Assembly: GCF_017654505.1 (NCBI RefSeq)
Contig: NC_054553.1
Span: forward strand, 5,354,974-5,418,973
DNA length: 64,000 nucleotides
Origin: Polyodon spathula
Taxonomy: Eukaryota > Chordata > Actinopteri > Acipenseriformes > Polyodontidae
Direction of reading: 5' to 3'
Shown here: positions 24,176 through 36,776 of the stretch, piece by piece
Layout: each line of letters starts with the position of its first letter
Numbering within the stretch: the first letter of the stretch is position 1
Notes under the pieces: generated by a model
Seen by the model: only the letters and a program-made list of their open reading frames with translations
Databases searched by the model: none
What the model was told of the DNA's origin: nothing
Program-made: the position numbers and the translations under genes

Positions 24176-27100
24176 TCATGTTATTTCAGATTGTAATTCT
24201 TCATATATACTTATGATATATGGCATGATGTGTCATGGTGTTTGACAGCCCTTTACAACATTAGGGTTAATGGACCTTCTGCTCAATGACATTGCATTCC
24301 AATAGGATAGACATATATCCATAGGTGTTTGTTAAAAATGGGTTTTACTTCAATATTTTTTTTTTGTTTTTAAACTTAAAAAACAAACAAAAAATGTACA
24401 CACACTTTTTTAAAGCGTTTAAAATGAAGTTAAACATACACAATTCAGAGATTGACAAGAGGCGAATGCCCCCTGTATGAAAAGACTGATGGTCCAGTGC
24501 ATCCATGGTCTGCTCTTTCAGGAATGCCATTGTGAACTTGGAACAACAGAAGAAAAGCCCAGTGTCTTTGAAGAGCAAGCGCTTGTGCAAGCTGAAGGGC
24601 TTGTGTGATGTTTCAGTCTTTTAATAAACAGGTTAATGGAGTGTTTAGAGTTCACAGTTCACATGGCCAGATTTGTTCCTTAGTAGCATCTCTGCAGACA
24701 GGGTCGCCAGGATACATCTTTGAAGGTTTTGTTTCCCCTATGCCAATTTAGGGAACGCAGTGTTCAGGTTTGAGATACAGTGGTGGCGTGGAGAAGCTTG
24801 GCACTGCCAGTCCTGCACCTGCACTGTGGACGTGAGAGGATGTTGGAACTCGTGTGCCCACAGTTACACATCTTTTGTAGGAACTGAAAAATGGGAAAAA
24901 TAAATTAAGCTTATTGCAGGCCAGAATGAGCAGAGTCTGGGAATCATCCCCTTTGTCTGAGGATCTGGAGTCCTGCAGGTAGTCTAACTGGGATCATCTG
25001 GGAGTTGGTTCTCTTCCCTGGCCTGATCCCTGCCAACTACACTGCGATTCAAAGCTTGACAATGGAATGGACATGTGTTCATTTTTAGATCCCTTGTTCC
25101 TTTCTTGAGAGGAAGTGATTATAACCCTGAACTTAGCCATTTTAGGAAAACACAAGAATATGTTAAGACATCAGATAAGTTGCATGGTAATACTGGTATC
25201 AAAATGTACTCAACAAGTACATATCCACCAGAAAAAGGGCTATGGATTTTACCCATTTAAAATACTACCTCACTGTCCTTTATATTAGCAACTTAGCAAC
25301 TTCAAACTGTTAGTAAGTTCCACTGACCTTTCTGAGTATTTGAAAGGTTTAGGGCTGGATTATGTTGTATAATAATGCATACCATTGCTATTAATAGTAA
25401 CGACTTTTCAGGCTTATTTGTCCCATAGTCCTGTTGTATACGTGTAATGCATTTGTAGGGAGAATACATGCAAATATTGTGTGTAGCATCTAAATAAAAA
25501 TATGCAAACCTACAGTGTATGTTCCTATAATGCCTTAAGGCACTTTCTTTAGTTAAAATGCTAGAAAAATTGCATTGCAATGTCTTCTTTCATTTGTATG
25601 AAAATGTGTAGCATAGCAAGTCTGGTTTTGATGCACATTTTAAAGAGGGTGTTTACCATCTAAAGACAAAATAAAGGAATCCTAGCTGAGTGTGATATTC
25701 TGCACTTTAAAGCCCTGTATTTTATACAGATACAGGGAATGAATTAAAAACAATCCGAGAGACATTATTTGAAGTGAACCTGATAACAAAATGAGTGTTG
25801 TGTTTAATGAATGTGACAAGCTTGATTGTACATCATGGGGGCAGAGAGCCTGTGTCTTCCAAATGATCATTTTACTTTAAAGCACTTTAGGAAAAAAAAA
25901 AAATCTAATCTTGGCTGGACCAGACTGTTGTGTCCTCTAGCACACTTCCTTATTTTCTTTTATGCTTTGGCATGATTTCAGGACACCTCCTAAGCACATG
26001 CATTTGTACTTCTAATGTGGCAAATAGGGATGATTCAAACTCAAACACATACAGTTCAGACAAATTGAACAGAGCTTGAAAAATGTTTTTTTAGGGGCAT
26101 CCATCAGTGTTTGACAAAGCACCGCAGTGAAAGAAAACTAGACCTTAAAGAGAGTCCATATTTTTATGACTTTCATTAACTTCAGTACTGACACCAATCG
26201 CATGGATTACTATGCAAGGTCTCATTTTAAAAGGATATTTGAAGTTTGTCACAGTCTCTGACTTGTGTTTTTTCTCTATGGCTCAAGGAAAGATTTTATA
26301 CTTTCAAAACAGCCTCTTGCCTTAAACCAGGGATTGTTCTGTCCAAACAAATTAATAGCAGCTTTAGGGTGGAGCTGTGGTCCTAGTCTGGCTTTTAAAG
26401 GGTTAATAACCAGCATTTTAAAAACCAGTTACCACGAAGAACAGTATCATTACCCCCCCTTTGTCTGTTGAGTGTTAGAATATAAGGTGTTGTTTTTGTA
26501 TTGCTGATATTGAAGTTTAATAAAGTATTACTGTTAAACGGACTGACCATTGTATTGAGCGAATCATACTGGTTTAATCTACAAAATAAGACTCATAGCA
26601 GTGAGCCAGTTAACATGAAGATCGTGGGGTTCTTTGCTTGTATTTTATACTTCGTATGGGAATATAGATATTTTCAAAGACAGTGCTGTAAATGCAAAGC
26701 TGCTGATACTCCCTGGTACCTATAGTAATTACTTGATGTGTTGTAGTTTATAATTCCGATGGTCTAGTTGCAATCAGACCATGTGGCTTACAGCAGCAGT
26801 TTATCTATGGGTTATATTTTCAAATATTTACACATAACAAATTAACATAAAAAAAAGACACAAGTGAAGAACCAAAATATTATAAGCACAATGAAATAAG
26901 ACCAGTAGATATGCTAAAAATGAGAATTGATTGTAACATATTGTTAACCTTCACTTTATATACTTGTAAACTAGCCATGTGGGAGGCTCTCTGAGGTTTT
27001 GGGCTACAGTATACCACACTTGCCGTCATGGATTTTTACAAAGCAGTGTCTGAGGTAGAATGGGATAAAACAGCTAACGCTAAACCATTAAGAAAATACT

Positions 27101-28496
27101 TATTTCTGCATATGTGTGTGGTAGGGATTTCAGCTGCTGTTGCCCTGGAAGCACGCTTCGCTGAATATCAGTTTAATGTCAGCGATTTATTTAATATTAA
27201 CCTCATCCCTTATCAAAAGGAAAGGCTAATGACTAGGCAGTACTTTGATTAATATGCAGACTTTATTTTCACTTTAAATTGAGTCAGCCTATGTATACAT
27301 GTTCAGCAGGATCACCTGAAGTCCTATGAGCTGAAGTTTAATATTTTAAAAACTGTACGAAAAACATAAAGGACTTGCTTACATATTTTTTTCCATCTGA
27401 GATGACTCTGACCAACTCTGGGCATTCTCTCTGTTATTTAGATGTAGATTTAAAATCATGTTGAATCCAAGAACACCTCAAACTTTGTTTTGAGGAATGA
27501 GTCCGGGATCTGTGAGTGAGGACTGCTTTCTGCCATATTTATAACTGGGATACAGTAGAGGGTTTATTGAGGGTTATAGAGGGTTGCTTTGTGTTTTAGG
27601 GTTCCATCATCCTCATACTGGCCCAGTTCAAATGTATTTTGAACTTTTGTTCTGAATTTGAGTTGCCTTTTAATCATCTTATCTGTCACAGCCCTTCAGG
27701 CAAGAAACCATCTTTTGACATTTTTGATATAGCGGTGTTACAGTAAATGCTGGTCACACAGCAATAAAGGTATTTCTCCTTAGACTAGCATTGTTATTAA
27801 TATAGGCGTTCAGTCTTTTGCCTTTTGGCTGAAAGTGTAAGTTTAGAACTTTACACTTATTTTCCCCTGCTAACAAACAAGTGTTAATATATTCAGTGCT
27901 GAAGTAGTTCCTCTTGTTAAATCACTTACTGTATAGTAACCTTTATTAGTTTTGGTACTATTATAACATGTTAGTACGCAGTGTCCTTTATTAAATACAT
28001 TTCCTGAACTTTGAAAAGGCTCTAAAAGAAACAACATTTGCTGCCTGTTCTGTCCTGCTGTGCCATCCATTCTTAACTGTCTATTTATTAATTCATTTGG
28101 TGACACAATAATCACATTTGTTTTAATTATAATGGCTGTTATTCCTGTAATTTTCCAGTTGAATTCATTATGGATATGTGGCCGTCTGTAAAGTTAATCT
28201 TCATAAATAGAAAAGGATTTACAAAACAGCAGCAAAATACGAGTCATTCATATACAGTAATAGAGGTTCTAATTGACATGTATCTAGAGGGAACAAGAAC
28301 AGGTTCCATTCCAGTATAAACAGTTATTGCTTCACTCTGCACTATTTTTGCATTCCATTGGTATTAAGAGTCAGATTTATCATAGGTGATATAATCTACA
28401 TTTTCAACTCAAAACCAACATATACAAAAATTCTGTAATGAGGCCTCTAGGTGTTTGAGATATTAATATTGTATCTTTTATTAATGATTGTTTTGT

Positions 28497-28499
<3 letters not shown>

Positions 28500-28534
<35 letters not shown>

Positions 28535-28546
28535 TATATATATATA
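28500..28546. repeat. (AT)n microsatellite
   Basis: An AT run of about 47 bases with one G interruption. Confidence 0.95.
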
Positions 28547-30733
28547 ATGTAATCACTGAAATCTGTGATACAGTGATCTTGTTAAAGATGACTAATAAAT
28601 ATGTAAGTCTTCCAATGTATTTAATTATTCCCTTTAAAAGTCTACTGTTGGTCTGCTGACATAGAATTTGAAATATGCAAAGTTTGTGTAGTATTTCAAT
28701 TCGGGGAGTAATCGCACAGCTCATTGAGATATCTTTTAAATGTGCTTTTTACGGTTCGTAAGAACATTTACAGCATATCCAGTTGTAATCATATATATAT
28801 GATATTATAAGCTGCTTATTTTACATCTGTCACATGGAGGAGCTCTGAAATGGAGGTGAAAATGACTTCCCTCTCTGGAATTTGCTTAATTGATCAGGGC
28901 GGTTATGTGACGGTCGGATGTGGGACGTTTCACTGTACTGGGATATTGGGGAAAACTCTATATGTGCCTAATGGGGATAAAGAAGGTAGTACCCACAGTG
29001 GAAACTGTATTGCATTTATTTATTTTTTTGGGGGTGTAGATTCCAACCAAAAAAATCTGTTTACTGTATCTGTAATTTTTTTTTTTTTTTTTTTTTTAAT
29101 TGTCATGCATTATATCGGGAGTACAGTTCATTACATTTCATAGATAACTGTCGTCGTCTTGAAGTTTCATACAAAAAAAAAAGGCCCTGTTATGTCACTC
29201 TACTTGATCAGAAATTAGATATTATTGAACTTGCAGGGACATAAACTTATTTTCCCCATGAAACTTGCATGCCTTGAAGACTAGTTACAGCGCGGTTATA
29301 GCTTAGTTAATGCAGGTGTACTGTGTTAATAACATGTGCAGAAGTGTAACAAGAGGGATAAAAAAAGAGTTCTGTTTAGCTGGTAACATTCACAGCTCTG
29401 ATTCTTCACTTGTTTCAGTCACTAGGATTGATGTCTCTGGTTTCAAGTACTGTGTTTGATTAACCTGTCGGTTTGTAAGTGTGAGGTTAGTAACTTTGTA
29501 GTTTGACTGTATATTGAAAAGGGAATTTATTCCAAATGGTGCATTTGTAAAACGGATAATGGTGTCCACATGATAGCTGCATACCTTATAATTTCACCAA
29601 AAGGCCATATGGTTCCAACCTTATGAACACTGTGAAGTATGTAAACTAAAAAAAGGACTGGGTCCCACTGCTTTAAAAACCACCGATAGTGATAAGGTGA
29701 ACAACATTCTTTTGAGTAAATGCATCAGCTTGCCTAAAAAGGCTCTTTGTTTTGCCCTGCTTTATGATATTGTTTATCTCGTTTGTCAATCAAATGCAAC
29801 AGCAGTTGATATGGGGCACAACATACATATTCAAATGCCTTCATTACCTGGCCTTCTTGTGGGCTGCGAGCATCTGCCTCTCAGAGAGCCTTTGTTTCCT
29901 GCATTAGCAGCGAGCGCTTGGCATATCATTCCGTGCCATTTACATTTTCTAAAGGGCACAGGTGGGGCGGAGTGGAGAAGTGAACAATAGAACAGACATC
30001 AGTTTAGAGGACAAGCAGAGGGAACTGGTGCCCTTTGAATCAACTGTAGTTTCAGATAGTGTTAGTTTAGTTCACAGGCCTGTAAAAGAAAAGATGTCTG
30101 TATCCAAAACTAGCACATTGACGGAATGAGCGTTTGAAACCTTAGAAGTGGAATCTATCAATGAGAAAGCTTCACTAGAGAACCCTACCATGCGGTATAT
30201 GGCCACAGGACATGCAGATATAATTTCTAAACACTGGAAAGGTAAATGAATCAGTCATTTAAAGCAATACAGTTCCTGTTTACTGTTTCACAGTAAATCT
30301 CTATATTCCCAGTACAGCCCACTACTGCCCGGTGATGCCCTGGAAGATCTTCAACTCTGCCTGTTCTTGTAGGCTGTGCTTGGACTGGACAGGTCTTTTC
30401 AGTTTTAATAGTGCATACCTTGGGGTCTGTTCCTTTTACTCTAAGAGTAAGGCCAGCGGTTTTCCATTTCAGGGTGTCGCCGTGTGCCGCAAAAAAAAAT
30501 GGTTACAGTCCTGCACTTTTTTGGGGGGGTTTATTTTGTGTCTGAAATACAAGGTATTATGTTTTACATTAAAAAAAAAAAAAAGATCAGTAAAAAAGAA
30601 CATCTTTTATGTTACATGTTATAATCCAATTGCAGGCTGCACATTTTGTTTTTTATACCACAATCTTTGAGTTAATTGCCTCCAAACATTTCAGGCAGTT
30701 TACTCAAAGTGGAATGTGTATAACAAACAGGTA

Positions 30734-31085
30734 CAGACGACTCCTGTTAATTCGTGTTTCGATAATCCATGCTAATACATCAAAATGTTTTAGTGCAGAA
30801 ATCATCTGATCTATGCGGAAGCGGGTAGTTGCGTTCTTTATTAGTGTGGAAATAAACAAATCTGTGCGGAAGCGGGCGGTCATCATTTAATTTAATTCAA
30901 TTCAGTTGTGTATAGTCTGGTGCAAGCCAACGGACAGTACCATATTGTAATTACTGAAGCAAGGGAAAAGCGAGGAGAAAGCAGATTTAAGACTCTCTTA
31001 GAATATGAAGAGCAGTTCTGAAAATTTAAAGAGCAAGATCATTGACTTTTTTAAACCAGCTCTCTCTGCCTCTGAACAACGCTGA
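30734..31085 (+). mobile_element. Tigger/pogo-like DNA transposon relic
   Basis: It begins CAGACGACTCCTGTTAATTC after a TA, like Tigger ends (CAGTcgaCcC...). A 51-bp unit containing TGCGGAAGCGGG is present twice in tandem (from 30790 and 30841), as subterminal repeats often are. A 26-codon frame (31005-31085) ends with LKSKIIDFFKPA, reminiscent of pogo/Tigger transposase C-termini, followed by TGA. No matching right terminal repeat was found, so the 3' end and the assignment are uncertain. Confidence 0.4.
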
Positions 31086-32481
31086 TTATGTACAGTATAT
31101 ATTTTGACCTGTGCATCAATATAAATGCCTGTGCGTATATGATACACGATATAAAAAAGTAATTTTTTTCAAATAAATCATTTTTATGTTTTTAAAACTG
31201 CTGACAGAACCATCAGTGCTTTTGTTAATATTTCATGAATTAACGATGGAAGATGGAAATGAACATTTCAAAATCAGATAACATTTAGTTTGGATAAGAT
31301 CTGGCTTAGACAGCTGTCATTTCAAGCAATGAAAAACCTGGGAAATAAAATATTTTGTATTTTGATATGGAAAACTGTATTAAGTGTAAAAAAAAAAAAA
31401 AAGTTATTCCAGCATTTGCTTTTTATTCCTGATCTCTTCATATGCAGTGAAGTTCTACCACCCGACCTGCCCTTTTCTGTGAGACTTTTGAGTAATAGAG
31501 AATGTGATTTGGTGGCAGAAGATTTATTTTCCCGCAATGAAAGCACTTTAATTTCATATTTGTTTTCAGTGCCTTTAAATAAATAGTCAATGTCATATCG
31601 TTACACTCAGAAAAATGTAAGTTATTGCAGGTAAACAGTGGGTTATCTGGGAGGGAGCGCAACCTAATGAGACTGGAACAGTGTTTTCAGAAATCTTACC
31701 AAGAGCAGCCTCTGGGCAATCTCCCTGTGGAAGCCTGTGACATATTCAAAGATTATTATTTCTGGCCAGTGTATTTGTCAGTGCAATCCCCCCTCTTAAC
31801 CATGGAGCTTGTCAAGATGAACTTCTCTGTAGTGATAACTGTTGAGATTGGAGCAAAGGGGTTCCATGTCATTAGCTTTCACTTTACTGTTCATGGTAAG
31901 GAACTAGCCCTTAATGCAGCCCAGTCTTGATCAGAAGGACTACCCTTGTGCACCAGTTGGTGCCAGCTTGTGACATACACTCCTACAATACATGATAGTC
32001 TACTGATTTGATAAGGCTAGATCTTGATCCTATGGCACTTGTGAAAAGGGGTGATGCACATAAGCTTTAGTACTCGAGTGGACTTGCAAAGGCTCTTGAA
32101 ATGTTTTAAAACTGGCACAAACCACAGCAGGGAAATTACTTCAGTAACAAATCCATCCTCACAGGTCATCTGAGCAATCGGGCTGTCTGCTGCTTTGTTT
32201 CTGCAGAACAGTTATGGTTTTAAAATCTTAGCAAAGGTGGCAATTAAAAGGGGAACGTGTGTGTGTACCAGGTTAAAAACAAAACACAAAAGAGTACTCG
32301 TACCACTTGAGACCAAACATAGCTGAACTTTATTAATTTAGGGTTTTTCTACCTCTATTAATTGCACCAATTGTAATGTAGTTTGGGATATTTATAAAAA
32401 AAGATGCAAATGTCAGGATTTTAAGATGAATATTTAAATGTGTTCATCATAAAAATGACCTTGGACTACTATCACGTCTTT

Positions 32482-32535
32482 TATATATATATATGTGTGT
32501 GTGTGTATTATGTATGTATGTATGTATGTATGTGT
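32482..32535. repeat. (AT)(GT)(GTAT)n compound microsatellite
   Basis: Short AT, GT and TATG blocks in succession. Confidence 0.9.
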
Positions 32536-32742
32536 ATATTCAGTCATTCCATTTAATGCACTTGGGTGAGTGAGTTTTATAAATGATGATGTTAATTCCT
32601 TGATCCTAAGGGGTTTAGAATTCCATCTTTAGGTTAAATAAAGTAAAAAATGTACACAGCTGTCAGATCGAATTTGAGCTTTCACTGACTTATTAAGCAT
32701 GTATAAGCACAGAAAATAATTCTACAATTATAAAAATAATAT

Positions 32743-32759
32743 TAAAAAAAAAAAAAAAA
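32743..32759. repeat. Poly-A tract
   Basis: A run of about 16 A residues within AT-rich sequence. No retrotransposon body is evident upstream. Confidence 0.8.
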
Positions 32760-34150
32760 TAAATCCGTAATTTCTGCTGATCAAAAGAGACATGGTGGAA
32801 AATTTAAGAGACACTTCAGGTATGATTTACTTTCAAAGGGATTTCACATCAAGCCATGCTTCAGTCAGATTTGTAACTTGAAGTGTTTTCTTTCTTTCTT
32901 TATTTCTTTCTGAAATGTATTCCTTATTTATTTCTTTCTAATTTAGTTTAATGGCATTTCTGCAAGTGTTGACATTGGTTTATCGCAGGTCAATCCATAG
33001 CAGGAACAAGCGTTCAGTATTAATGTTGGGGTTTGATATCTTTCTGCTGCAGATTAAGAATATTAGAACGTTAACAAACAAGAGGAGATGATTTTGCCCA
33101 TTAATGCTTGCACAGTTTCTAGCAGCTGAATTGTGTTCTGGGTGGATGTCATTTACTAAGGTAGTGATGAAAACTTTTAAAAGCACACGATTTGGTTTCA
33201 TAAGTAATGGCCGAGTTCATTTTATACTGTTTAACTTAGATTAAGGACTGTTCACTACTTTGTTTACCGCAGGAAATGAAACTGTAGAAACAGCCAATAT
33301 TTGCAATGTTGTTAAGAGCTACCCCTGAGACAGTCACTGTTAGAACCCCAAACAATGTAACCTTAAACTACAAAAGCTCAATGCATCTATTGTGATTTTC
33401 ATTGGGTTCTCTTGGTGTTTGGATTCATGGAGTTTAATAAAGGATTTCTTGATCAGAGAACATTTTTATTGATTGTCCTTCCTGCCCCATGACTAATTTG
33501 AAATGTGTTGATCTTCCCTATTTTCTGCCTTTACTGTGGGGGATAATCTCTGCTGAGCAGATGAAACCTTCTAAAGATAAAAAAAAAATGTAGTCCTCCA
33601 TGGAGCAAATAGGACATTGCAAACAGCATACAGCATTTGTGTGAATGTCAGGCACCCCTCCTCGTAATCATCAGAGTTTTCATGCTTTCAGTATTTAAAA
33701 AATGAAAGAAATACTACAGTATATAAAGTAACAAACCGACTTGGCTATATCTCTGTACTTCCTAAATGCTTATTTGGTTAGTGCGTTACCCAAAGACGTA
33801 TATTACCTCTCAATCTCCAAGCCAGACAGCGTGGATTACAACACCACTAAACAACTAGTGTGTCACACAGATTTATATCCCTCAACCCCCTATCCGGGTA
33901 ATTAAGAAAGCAACCAAAGCTGTTGGTTAGAAAAGGGGTCATTGTCAGTTCACTAAAAGAACAGATTACTGATCCCTATCCAACTGAGGGGACCCAAATA
34001 GTTACTATTCAGATCAGATGAGATCTACTGACAGCCACCCAGAATCTTGTTTTCTTCTTTTCTGTATATATTTGCTTTTTGTAAAACCTACTGTGTTTTA
34101 ATGTTAGCTTTTCAAAGACACAATTCAGGATGTATGTTAAAAACGTTAAA

Positions 34151-34268
34151 CTGCTTCCCTTTAATGTGTTTTACTTTTCAAAATCACAGGCGATTCGTAT
34201 ACAAACTACATTGACTGTATACGAATCGTCTGTGGTTTTTAAAAGCAAAACACGTTAAAGGGAAGCAG
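34151..34268. repeat. 118-bp hairpin element
   Basis: The arms at 34151-34203 and 34216-34268 are reverse complements with few mismatches over about 53 bp, around a 12-base loop. The inner core, CGATTCGTATACA, is perfect. It could be a small foldback MITE or the result of a local inverted duplication. No target duplication was identified with confidence. Confidence 0.75.
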
Positions 34269-35729
34269 CCTGACAGCAGCTGAGATCAAAGTCTGGATCT
34301 GAAAGCCCTACAGATACTGTCATTCTGTCAAAATGGTTATAGAAACAGTGCCTGGATGTTGTTATTGCTTTCTTTTTAAATCAAAAACACGTTGCTACAG
34401 TAAATTCTCTGACAGAGACATTCAAAGATCATTGCAATTATACATACTGGACCAGTTCTCTTCTTTTTTTTTTTTTTTTAATGTTTGAGGTGGCCATACT
34501 AGTGAAGGTTCATAGTTGATTGTATTTATTGTAGTTTTCTTCTGATTTTGATTTACTGTTTGAGTTTATATAAATTAAATGTGCAAATGAGTTGCATGGA
34601 GCTGCATCCAAGGTTTCAGAAGGATTTGCAAGACATTCTTATTAGAGATGCATGTGTGATAGAGTAGAGTCAGTTGATGGTGGCCTTAATACTGAATGAA
34701 TTGGTGACCTCACAATTAAGGATGATTTTTTGACAGTCCCAATTTACTCCTATTGGCAACAACCTCAAGGAAAAAAAAAAGAAGCAAAATATAAATTAGA
34801 TATCTGCAGCCCTTCTAATTGGTAACCTGCTGGAATTTGTCATAAATAATGAAAGGTGGGACTTTATAGTTTTTGTCCCCATTGCCACTTTCAGCACAAG
34901 GTGGAAGACAAGTACAAAAGTAATTAATATGGGACCCAAAGTGAAGGTAGACCCCCCACCTGGGGGGATCAATATTACTTTGTAATTGTTTCATTATGTT
35001 ACATGTAAGCTTTGATAGCTGGAATTAGTCCATTAGCATCTCAACCACCAATAATGATATGGCCGCTGGCATTGCAGATTCAGCCTGCTCATTCCCAGTG
35101 CTCTTTGTGACAGGCTTCTTGTGGTTTAAACAGACTTTTCTGTTTTGCAACCAGATCCATCACAGTGTTGTGTTTTTTGTACTGAATACAATATCACCCC
35201 CCTCCCTGCCTTCCTTCTCCTTAAAACACATTGAATTACACAACCGCAAACCTCAATTCCTGGTTTCAATTATAGAAACAAGCATACATGTGTCACCTTT
35301 CTTGACTGCTTTCAACACCTGTTGCAATCAAATTCTCACGTTCCATGTTACTTCTGTCAGCTAGTGACTGTAATGGAGATGCTAATCCTTTATAATCCAT
35401 TTTGACAGTTTAATTGAGCCAAATTTAAGATTTCTGGGACTTGAAATAAGAATGTGAAGAGATGAATGTTCAATGTAGTTGGTTTCCTTTATGTTTTGCT
35501 TTGTATTTAGATTCAAGTTGGCAAGACAGAAGACTCTTTTGTATGAAGTTGTTTTATATTTGAAACATTCATACCTCTCCTCAACTTGTTACTGTGCCAG
35601 GAATACCATTAACATAGATTTTAGTTTAGTATATTCTAAACCTAATGCAGTATTCTGCAGCATAATTGACACTTTTAAAGCCTCTTGTTTATGTTCCCTT
35701 TGGTGTAACTTCTTCAGTTAAATGCACCC

Positions 35730-36776
35730 ATTACTTAAAGACTGTAACATGTAGAAAACAGAAAGTACTGATTAGAGGAAAAACCTCAGAATGGAGAGTG
35801 GTAAACAACGGTGTACCACGGGGATCAGTATTAGGTCCTCTGCTATTCCTAATCTACATTAATGATTTAGATTCTGGTATAGTAAGCAAACTTGTTAAAT
35901 TTGCAGACGACACAAAAGTAGGAGGAGTGGTAAACACTGTTGCAGCAGCAAAGGTCATTCAAAATGATCTAGGCAAGATTCAGAACTGGGCAGACACATG
36001 GCAAATGACATTTAATAGAGAAAAGTGTAAGGTACTGCACGCAGGAAATAAAAATGTACGTTATAAATATCATATGGGAGATACTGAAATTGGATAAGGA
36101 ATCTATGAAAAAGACCTAGGAGTTTTTGTTGACTCAGAAATGTCTTCATCTAGACAATGTGGGGAAGCTATAAAAAAGGCTAACAGGATGCTCGGATACA
36201 TTGTGAAAAGTGTTGAATTTAAATCAAGGGAAGTAATGTTAAAACTGTACAATGCGCTAGTAAGACCTCATCTTGAATATTGTGTGCAGTTCTGGTCACC
36301 TCGCTATAAAAAAGATATTGCTGCTCTAGAAAGAGTCAACGAAGAGCGACCAGAATTATTCCGGGTTTAAAAGGCATGTCATATGCAGACAGGTTAAAAG
36401 AATTGAATCTGTTCAGTCTTGAACAAAGAAGACTACATGGCGACCTAATTCAAGCATTCAAAATTCTAAAAGGTATTGACAGTGTCGACCCAAGGGACTT
36501 TTTCAGCCTGAAAAAAGAAACAAGGACCAGGGGTCACAAATGGTGTTTAGACAAAGGGGCATTCAGAACAGAAAATAGGAGACACTTTTTTACACAGAGA
36601 ATTGTGAGGGTCTGGAATCAACTCCCCAGTAATGTTGTTGAAGCTGACACCCTGGGATCCTTCAAGAAGCTGCTTGATGAGATTTTGGGATCAATAAGCT
36701 GCTAACAACCAAACGAGCAAGATGGGCCGAATGGCCTCCTCTCGTTTGTAAACTTTCTTATGTTCTTATGTTCTAA
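35730..36776 (+). pseudogene. CR1-clade LINE, truncated 3' half with broken ORF2
   Basis: The translation has the CR1 reverse-transcriptase core: VPRGSVLGPLLFLIYINDL, then the catalytic KFADDTK box (FADD at about 35897-35920), then KCKVLHAG, DLGVFVD, LVRPHLEYCVQFWSP, and the C-terminal LNLFSLEQRRLHGDL and VWNQLPSNVVEA segments. An in-frame stop sits at 36095-36097. A one-base loss near 36335-36340 shifts the frame so that the last third is read in another frame (from about 36340 to the stop at 36703-36705). The 3' end is GC-rich (GGGCCGAATGGCCTCC) followed by TTATGTTC repeats, typical of CR1. The 5' end is truncated inside the reverse transcriptase. Not functional. Confidence 0.93.

Noticed and set aside
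27028..27252. A 74-codon + strand frame with a plausible start
   Set aside because: It matches no family I know, has no flanking splice or promoter evidence, and is within chance length for 64 kb.
35666..36705. A host protein gene read from three consecutive frames
   Set aside because: The motifs are those of a CR1 reverse transcriptase, with a stop, a frameshift and a CR1 3' tail.
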